NCBI GenBank assembly: GCA_027023115.1
Contig: JALVWZ010000239.1
Coordinates: 1-9,965, forward strand
Reading direction: 5' to 3'
DNA: 9,965 nt
DNA from: Thermaceae bacterium
GTDB taxonomy: Bacteria > Deinococcota > Deinococci > Deinococcales > Marinithermaceae
This document shows, one piece after another, positions 5,547 to 9,965 of this stretch. The notes below the pieces were generated by a model. It saw only the letters and a list, made by a program, of their open reading frames with translations. It did not search any database and was not told where the DNA came from. A program made the translations under genes and the position numbers. Positions within the stretch are counted from its first letter, which is position 1; each line of letters opens with the position of its first letter.

Positions 5547-6953
5547 ATGCAAAAAGTCGCTAAATTGGTATGGGTTCTGGCGCTCGCATTTATCTTCAGC
5601 TTGGCGCTCGCCAAAACCTCCAACTCCGAGTGCGTCCAGTGCCACCAGAAGGTGACCCCGGGCATTGTGCATCAGTTCCACGAAGGCAAGATGGGCAACA
5701 ACGCCTACATGCCGCTGGACTGCTCCAACTGCCACGGCGCCGCCCACCACACTATGGACGACGCCGACAAGGTCACCTTCCCCACGCCGGATACCTGCAT
5801 GGCCTGCCACGCCGACAAGGTGCAGCAATTCCGCGCCGGCAAGCACGACCTGGCCTGGTACGCCATGAAGACCCAAAGCGCCTGGCACGCCCAGCCGGCC
5901 GAGATCGTCAAGGACGGCTACACCGGCTGCTCCGGCTGCCACACCATCGGCCGCAAGGGCTACATCGGCGCCGAAGCCGGCAACACCGGCCCGCTGAAGT
6001 ACGACGGCGGCGTGGAGATGTCGCACTACAAGTACGGCAACGCTCAGTGCGATACCTGCCACACCCGCCACACCTTCAGCAAGAAAGAAGCTCAGGACCC
6101 GCGCGCCTGCTCCAACTGCCACATGGGCTTCGACCACCCGCAGTGGGAAATGTACATGTCGTCCAAGCACGGCGTCATCTGGGCCCACGACGGTTACAAG
6201 GGTTGGGACCAGGGCGGCCGCGCCCCCACCTGCCAGACCTGCCACATGCAGGACGGTAACCACAATGTTGTTACCTCGTGGGGCTTCTTGGGCCTGCGCA
6301 TCCCCACCAAGGAGAACGTCCTCAAGCTGGCCGATGCCGTTAAGGACGCGGGCCTGAAAGCCAACCTGCAAAAGCTGGCGGCGGCGCTCCCCTCGGGCCA
6401 CTACATCGACCTCGACGACGACGTCCAGTGGACTCTCGACCGCGCTCTCATCCTGCAGGCCAACGAGATTCTCGACGAGAACTTCCAGCCAACCGAACGC
6501 TTCTTCCAGATCGTCGTGCAGGGGCGGGCGGCCCGCGGCCCCGAGGAGTTCAACAAGCTGCGCATCAAGATGAAGAACACATGCCAGCAGTGCCACAGCA
6601 AGTCGTTCGTAGACAAGTTCTTCATCAGCGGCGACAAGGTAGTGAAGGACGCCGACCACGAGTTCGCCAAGGCCATCCAGGCTGTCCAGGGGCTCTACAA
6701 AGACGGCATCCTCAAGAAGCCCAAGGGTTGGAAGTGGGCTCCGTCGGTGGCGCAGTACTACGACAACATGACGCCGATCGAGCTCGACCTCTACCTGATC
6801 TACATGGAGTACCGTCAGCGCGCCTTCCAGGGTGCCTTCCACGCCAGCCGCGACTACTCGCACTGGTACGGTTGGGGTCCGCTCAAGGAACACGTCAACC
6901 GGATCCTCTACGAAGCCAAGCGCATGCGCGAAGAGCACAACGCCGCCAAGTAG
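5547..6953 (+). CDS. Octaheme c-type cytochrome of the hydroxylamine oxidoreductase (HAO) family
   Basis: A 468-residue exported cytochrome. Residues 1-22 are a signal peptide ending in ALA. Eight CXXCH heme sites follow: 29-33, 59-63, 84-88, 128-132, 168-172, 188-192, 229-233 and 346-350. There is no CXXCK site, which argues against NrfA-type or octaheme nitrite reductases with a lysine-ligated heme. Seven hemes in the first half, an eighth after about 110 residues and a helical C-terminus with FHASRDYSHWYG (431-442) match the HAO layout. In that family the fourth heme (here GCSGCH) is the active site. Members either oxidise hydroxylamine/hydrazine (with a heme-crosslinking Tyr) or reduce nitrite/hydroxylamine, as in epsilonproteobacterial HAO. 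I cannot decide from sequence whether the crosslinking Tyr is present; reduction is the likelier guess in a thermophile. No quinol-oxidising NapC/NrfH-type partner or maturation gene is nearby. It has its own promoter and terminator. Confidence 0.88.
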   Translation: MQKVAKLVWVLALAFIFSLALAKTSNSECVQCHQKVTPGIVHQFHEGKMGNNAYMPLDCSNCHGAAHHTMDDADKVTFPTPDTCMACHADKVQQFRAGKHDLAWYAMKTQSAWHAQPAEIVKDGYTGCSGCHTIGRKGYIGAEAGNTGPLKYDGGVEMSHYKYGNAQCDTCHTRHTFSKKEAQDPRACSNCHMGFDHPQWEMYMSSKHGVIWAHDGYKGWDQGGRAPTCQTCHMQDGNHNVVTSWGFLGLRIPTKENVLKLADAVKDAGLKANLQKLAAALPSGHYIDLDDDVQWTLDRALILQANEILDENFQPTERFFQIVVQGRAARGPEEFNKLRIKMKNTCQQCHSKSFVDKFFISGDKVVKDADHEFAKAIQAVQGLYKDGILKKPKGWKWAPSVAQYYDNMTPIELDLYLIYMEYRQRAFQGAFHASRDYSHWYGWGPLKEHVNRILYEAKRMREEHNAAK

Positions 6954-6967
6954 ACGGCAGAAAGCTC

Positions 6968-7000
6968 AAGCGAGGGGCCCGGCCGGGCCCCTCGCTTTTT
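6968..7000 (+). terminator. Strong intrinsic terminator of the cytochrome gene
   Basis: A perfect inverted repeat, AAGCGAGGGGCCCGG (6968-6982) with its complement (6983-6997), is followed by T to 7000 (T5 in all). The very GC-rich stem and T-run directly after the cytochrome stop codon make this a textbook terminator. Confidence 0.95.
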
Positions 7001-7193
7001 GGCGTCTTCCGGCAAATGCGTTTGAAACCCCGTGAAGGGGGAGCAACGGCGCGAAACGGGAGTTCGCGATAATTACGGCATTTCGTCCGATCGATGTTAG
7101 CGGGTTCTTGCCGCAAGCGACCAGAACGCGGGCACTGGCGGCTCACCGCCGGCATGGGTGACAGAGGTCTTTGCATACGCAGATTTCATTTGG
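7001..7193. other. Non-coding stretch between the cytochrome terminator and the valS promoter
   Basis: No gene is visible. Small hairpins include GGCGG-CTCA-CCGCC (7137-7150) and GTTCT/AGAAC flanking about 7104-7126. There is no T-run, tRNA fold or ribosome binding site with an open frame. GTTTGAAACCCC at about 7020-7032 looks superficially like a CRISPR-repeat end but is a single copy. Confidence 0.5.
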
Positions 7194-7223
7194 TTGACGC
7201 GCGCGCGACTGGCGTCCTATGCT
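7194..7223 (+). promoter_or_regulatory. Promoter of the valS T-box transcript
   Basis: TTGACG (7194-7199) and TATGCT (7218-7223) are separated by 18 bases. The start is predicted near 7230, a few bases before the first base pair of T-box stem I at 7238. Placement relative to the riboswitch is as expected. Confidence 0.75.
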
Positions 7224-7407
7224 CACTATTAAGGCTTGCCCGGGAGGAGTAAGCCGCCCGGCGGCGCCAGAGAGGGCCCTCTAGGCTGGAAAGGGCCTCG
7301 CCGCAGGCGGCTGAACGTCGCCCGGGTCGCCGCGGGAAGAACGGCCTTTGAGCTCAGTAGAACCCGCCGGGTGCGCCCGATACAGCGCGGAAGAGAGCGG
7401 GAGCAGC

Positions 7408-7458
7408 GGTACGTGGCTTGTGTCTTGTGGTTTTACCACTTGCCACGAACCACGAACC
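7408..7458 (+). repeat. Inverted heptad-repeat hairpin inside the T-box leader
   Basis: The left arm (7408-7430) contains TACGTGG, CTTGTGT and CTTGTGG. The right arm (7436-7458), read on the minus strand, contains TTCGTGG, TTCGTGG and CAAGTGG. These are the same heptads as in arrays A-D. The arms pair over 23 positions with 17 Watson-Crick pairs and one G-U, around a TTTTA loop. Without these 51 bases, CGGGAG (7398-7403), GGCGGCC-CTA-GGCCGCC (7459-7475) and TCCCG (7476-7480) would stack as one long stem III with only a 4-base bulge. Confidence 0.85.
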
Positions 7459-7513
7459 GGCGGCCCTAGGCCGCCTCCCGAAGCGCGGTGGTACCGCGGA
7501 GCAGAGGCTTCGT

Positions 7514-7540
7514 CCGCGCGCTGACGCGGCGTTATTTTTT
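7514..7540 (+). terminator. Regulated terminator of the valS T-box
   Basis: CCGCG (7514-7518) pairs with CGCGG (7525-7529), followed by CGTTA and T6 (7535-7540). The 5' arm is the same CCGCG that forms the 3' side of the antiterminator helix, so the two folds exclude each other, as needed for tRNA-dependent antitermination. The stem is short but entirely G-C. Confidence 0.85.
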
Positions 7541-7560
7541 GCCGCAGGCAGGAGGTACTA

Positions 7561-9965
7561 ATGAAAGAGTTACCCAAAGCATACGATCCGCAGCAGGTCG
7601 AACCCCGCTGGGCCCAGCGCTGGGCCCAGAAGCCCTTCGTAGCCGACCCCGAGAGCGACAAGCCCCCGTTCGTCATCGTCATGCCGCCGCCCAACGTAAC
7701 CGGCGTGCTGCACATGGGCCATGCGCTAAACAACGCCCTGCAGGACGCGCTAATCCGCTACAAGCGCTTGCGCGGTTACGAAGCGGTCTGGCTGCCCGGC
7801 GCCGACCACGCCGGCATTGCCACCCAGGTAGTGGTCGAACGATTGCTGGCAAAGGAGGGCAAGACGCGCCACGACTTGGGCCGGGAGAAGTTCCTAGAGC
7901 GGGTATGGCAGTGGCGCGAAGAATCGGGCGGGCAGATTCTGGAACAACTTAAGCGGCTGGGGGCCAGCGCCGACTGGAGCCGGCTGGCCTTCACTATGGA
8001 CGAAGTGCGCAGCCGCGCGGTGCGCTACGCCTTCGTTCGCTACCACGACGAAGGGCTTATCTACCGCGGCGAACGGCTGCTAAACTGGTGCCCCCGTTGC
8101 GAGACGACGCTTTCTGACCTCGAGGTCAACAACACCCCCACCCAGGGCACCCTCTACACCATTGCCTACCCACTGGAAGGCGGTGGCGAGATCCGCATCG
8201 CCACGGTACGGCCCGAGACGATCTTCGCCGACGTGGCCATAGCGGTTCACCCCGAAGACGAACGCTACCAGGGACTGATCGGCAAGAAGGCGCGTATTCC
8301 CCTGACCGAGATCTGGATTCCGGTCATCGCCGACGAGGCGGTGGAGCGCGAGTTCGGCACCGGCGCCCTGAAGATCACCCCGGCGCACGACCCCACCGAC
8401 TATGAAGTGGGCCGGCGTCACGGTCTGCCCGAGCCCAGCGTGATCGACCTGGAAGGCAGGCTGGTCAGCGAGCGGGTGCCCGAGCGCTTCCGCGGCCTGG
8501 ACCGCTTCGAAGCGCGGGGGGCGGTGGCCGCGGCGCTGGCTGATGAGGGCTACCTGCGCGCCGAGGAGCCTTACGAGATCGCCCTGGCCACCTGCGACCG
8601 CTGCGGCACCGCGGTGGAGTACGCCCTCTTCCCGCAGTGGTGGCTGAAGATGAAGCCGCTGGCCGACGAGGTGCTGCCCAAGCTGAAAGAGGGCGACATC
8701 AAGTTTTACCCCGACCGTTGGCGCAAGGTGAACATCGACTGGTTCGAGAACATCCGCGACTGGAACATCAGCCGCCAGCTCTGGTGGGGCCACCAGATAC
8801 CCGCCTGGTACTGCCCCGAAGGGCACGTCACCGTGCCCGACCTGGACCACTGGGAAGAAGACCCCAAGCATTGCGCCGTTTGCGGCAGCACCGAGCTCGA
8901 GCGCGACCCCGACGTGCTCGACACCTGGTTCTCCTCGGCCCTGTGGCCGCTCTCGACCCTGGGCTGGCCCGCGGACACGGCCGATTACCGGAAGTTCTAC
9001 CCTACCAGCGTGCTGGTCACCGGCTACGACATTCTCTTTCTCTGGGTAAGCCGGATGGAGGTTTCCGGCTACCACTTCGACGGCCGCCACCCCTTCGAGG
9101 CGGTGATGCTGCACGGGCTGGTGCTCGACGAGAAGGGCAAGAAGATGTCCAAGTCGAAGGGCAACGTGGTGGACCCGCTCGAGCTGGTGAACGAATACGG
9201 CGCCGACGCGTTACGCTTCGCCCTGATCCATCTGGCCACCGGCGGGCAGGACATTCGCTTTGACCGCCGCTGGGTGGAGATGGGCCGCAACTTCGCCAAC
9301 AAGCTGTGGAACGCCGCCCGCTTCGTCTTCATGAACCGCGAGGGCTTCGAAGCCAAAACCGACGAACCCACCCTTGCCGACCGCTGGATGGCCGCCCGGC
9401 TGCGCGAGGGTATTGCCAACATCACAGCTCTTTACGACGCCTACGACTTGGCGCTGGCCAGCCGCGAGGTCTACCAGCTGGTCTGGAGCGAGTTCTGCGA
9501 CTGGTACATCGAGGCCGCCAAGCCGGCCCTGCGCGCCGGTAACGCCGCCACCATGCGGGGCCTGGAGAAAACGCTTGAAACCCTGCTCAAGCTGCTGCAC
9601 CCCTTCATGCCCTTCGTTACCAGCGAGATCTACGCCGCCCTCAAGCAAGACCCCGAAGCCGAGCTGGCCCTGGCCGCCTGGCCGGAGCCCGAGGAGTTCG
9701 CGGCAGACGCGGAGGCGCTGGCGGCCTTCAAGACCCTACAGGAAGCGGTAAGCGCTGTCCGCAGCCTGCGCGCCGAGCTGGGTCTGCCGCCGCAGCAGGA
9801 GATAACCGTCTACGCCGAAGGCCCGGGAGCGTCGCTGCTCCGGGAAAACGCCAGCCTCTTCCGCTTCCTGGCCCGCGCCGACGTGCGCGAGGGGCACCCT
9901 GAAGGGGCGGTTAGCGCGGTCACCCCGGAGGTCACCCTCTGGGTGGCCCTCGAGGGCCTGGTAGA
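7561..9965 (+). CDS. valS: Valyl-tRNA synthetase, N-terminal 801 residues (runs off the window)
   Basis: Cytoplasmic class I aminoacyl-tRNA synthetase that attaches valine to tRNA-Val. The frame is open from ATG 7561 to the window end, leaving out only the C-terminus, where the family usually has a coiled coil. The class I signature PPPNVTGVLHMGH (42-54) and KMSKS (528-532) are intact. GADHAGIATQ and the WCPRCETTLSDLEV segment precede the editing (CP1) domain, which carries ATVRPETIFADVAIAVHP and the D-P-T-D-Y segment of the editing site. Cysteine pairs CDRC and CPEGH...CAVC suggest structural zinc, as in Thermus ValS. DWNISRQLWWGHQIPAWYC is the usual valine-enzyme motif. The sequence matches Thermus ValS as I remember it almost throughout. 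Ribosome binding site AGGAGGT (7550-7556) is 4 bases before the ATG. Expression is controlled by the T-box upstream. Confidence 0.98.
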   Translation, partial: MKELPKAYDPQQVEPRWAQRWAQKPFVADPESDKPPFVIVMPPPNVTGVLHMGHALNNALQDALIRYKRLRGYEAVWLPGADHAGIATQVVVERLLAKEGKTRHDLGREKFLERVWQWREESGGQILEQLKRLGASADWSRLAFTMDEVRSRAVRYAFVRYHDEGLIYRGERLLNWCPRCETTLSDLEVNNTPTQGTLYTIAYPLEGGGEIRIATVRPETIFADVAIAVHPEDERYQGLIGKKARIPLTEIWIPVIADEAVEREFGTGALKITPAHDPTDYEVGRRHGLPEPSVIDLEGRLVSERVPERFRGLDRFEARGAVAAALADEGYLRAEEPYEIALATCDRCGTAVEYALFPQWWLKMKPLADEVLPKLKEGDIKFYPDRWRKVNIDWFENIRDWNISRQLWWGHQIPAWYCPEGHVTVPDLDHWEEDPKHCAVCGSTELERDPDVLDTWFSSALWPLSTLGWPADTADYRKFYPTSVLVTGYDILFLWVSRMEVSGYHFDGRHPFEAVMLHGLVLDEKGKKMSKSKGNVVDPLELVNEYGADALRFALIHLATGGQDIRFDRRWVEMGRNFANKLWNAARFVFMNREGFEAKTDEPTLADRWMAARLREGIANITALYDAYDLALASREVYQLVWSEFCDWYIEAAKPALRAGNAATMRGLEKTLETLLKLLHPFMPFVTSEIYAALKQDPEAELALAAWPEPEEFAADAEALAAFKTLQEAVSAVRSLRAELGLPPQQEITVYAEGPGASLLRENASLFRFLARADVREGHPEGAVSAVTPEVTLWVALEGLV

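Larger units (their letters stand above)
7231..7540 (+). ncRNA. T-box riboswitch (valine, GUC specifier) controlling valS
   Basis: A complete T-box leader that senses uncharged tRNA-Val and lets transcription continue into valS. Stem I: base helix GCCCGGG (7238-7244) with CCCGGGT (7321-7327); specifier loop AGGAGTA (7245-7251) opposite GAACGTCG (7313-7320), with GTC (7317-7319) as valine codon; then AGCCGCC/GGCGGCT (7252-7258/7306-7312) and GCGGCG/CGCCGC (7261-7266/7299-7304); AGAGAG bulge (7269-7274); distal helix GGCCCT/AGGGCC (7275-7280/7292-7297). The conserved stem II/IIA-B stretch starts AGTAG at 7356 and ends ATACAG at 7385. Antiterminator: helix GCGCGG/CCGCGC (7483-7488/7514-7519), bulge TGGTACC (7489-7495), helix GCGGAGC/GCTTCGT (7496-7502/7507-7513). 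UGGU fits a tRNA ending in ACCA, as expected for tRNA-Val. Odd: a heptad-repeat hairpin (7408-7458) is inserted in the stem III region. Confidence 0.95.

Noticed and set aside
5508..6938. 476-codon antisense open frame over the octaheme cytochrome
   Set aside because: Its Val/Leu/Ala/Gly-rich composition is the expected complement of a GC-biased gene. The sense strand encodes eight CXXCH motifs, a signal peptide and proper signals.
7020..7040. GTTTGAAACCCC resembling a CRISPR repeat end
   Set aside because: Single copy with no second repeat, spacer or cas gene in the window.
7081..7193. Possible tRNA or small RNA gene upstream of valS
   Set aside because: The small hairpins do not form a cloverleaf, and there is no T-psi-C motif, promoter or terminator of its own.
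7236..7952. Open frames across the T-box leader and 5' end of valS, such as 7236-7469 and 7488-7952
   Set aside because: They lie in structured regulatory RNA or in the wrong frame of valS. The RBS and ATG at 7550-7563 define the real gene.

Overview
The window is GC-rich and dense with genes. It most likely comes from a thermophile of the Thermales (Deinococcota). The partial valyl-tRNA synthetase at the right end reads like the Thermus enzyme as I recall it over its whole visible length. Intergenic DNA carries degenerate 7-bp repeats. One promoter sits directly against a start codon, as in leaderless genes, which are common in this phylum. Genus is uncertain; an octaheme cytochrome next to these genes would suit a nitrogen-oxide-respiring member, but that is inference.

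Layout: (1) 1-243 is non-coding: a heptad-repeat remnant at the edge, a small hairpin, and a -10 box abutting a GTG start. (2) 244-2433 is a tight three-gene operon: GNAT acetyltransferase, HExxH metallopeptidase-like protein, and glyoxylate/hydroxypyruvate reductase-type D-2-hydroxyacid dehydrogenase. (3) 2434-3175 is a 740-bp non-coding patchwork of short repeats: an inverted-repeat-bounded element, several GC-rich palindromes, four arrays of one heptad family (three in plus orientation, one inverted) and a hexamer array. (4) 3176-4820 is a two-gene unit: a membrane-anchored coiled-coil protein ending in a helix-hairpin-helix domain, and a membrane-anchored protein with Ig-like modules and a C-terminal LysM domain. 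(5) On the minus strand is an exported PEBP-family protein, convergent with the LysM gene and divergent from the next gene. (6) 5547-6953 encodes an exported octaheme cytochrome c of the hydroxylamine oxidoreductase family, with its own promoter and a very strong terminator. (7) 7194-9965 holds a promoter, a complete T-box riboswitch with a valine GUC specifier, and valS, which runs off the window.

The most notable point is in the valS leader. The T-box is canonical (specifier loop, AG bulge, stem II/IIA-B region, UGGU bulge, antiterminator and terminator), but its stem III region contains a 51-nt side hairpin. That hairpin is made of two inverted arrays of the same heptad that fills the 2.6-3.0 kb intergenic region. 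Taking it out leaves a nearly continuous stem III, so a dispersed genomic repeat seems to have inserted into a working RNA regulator at a tolerated position.
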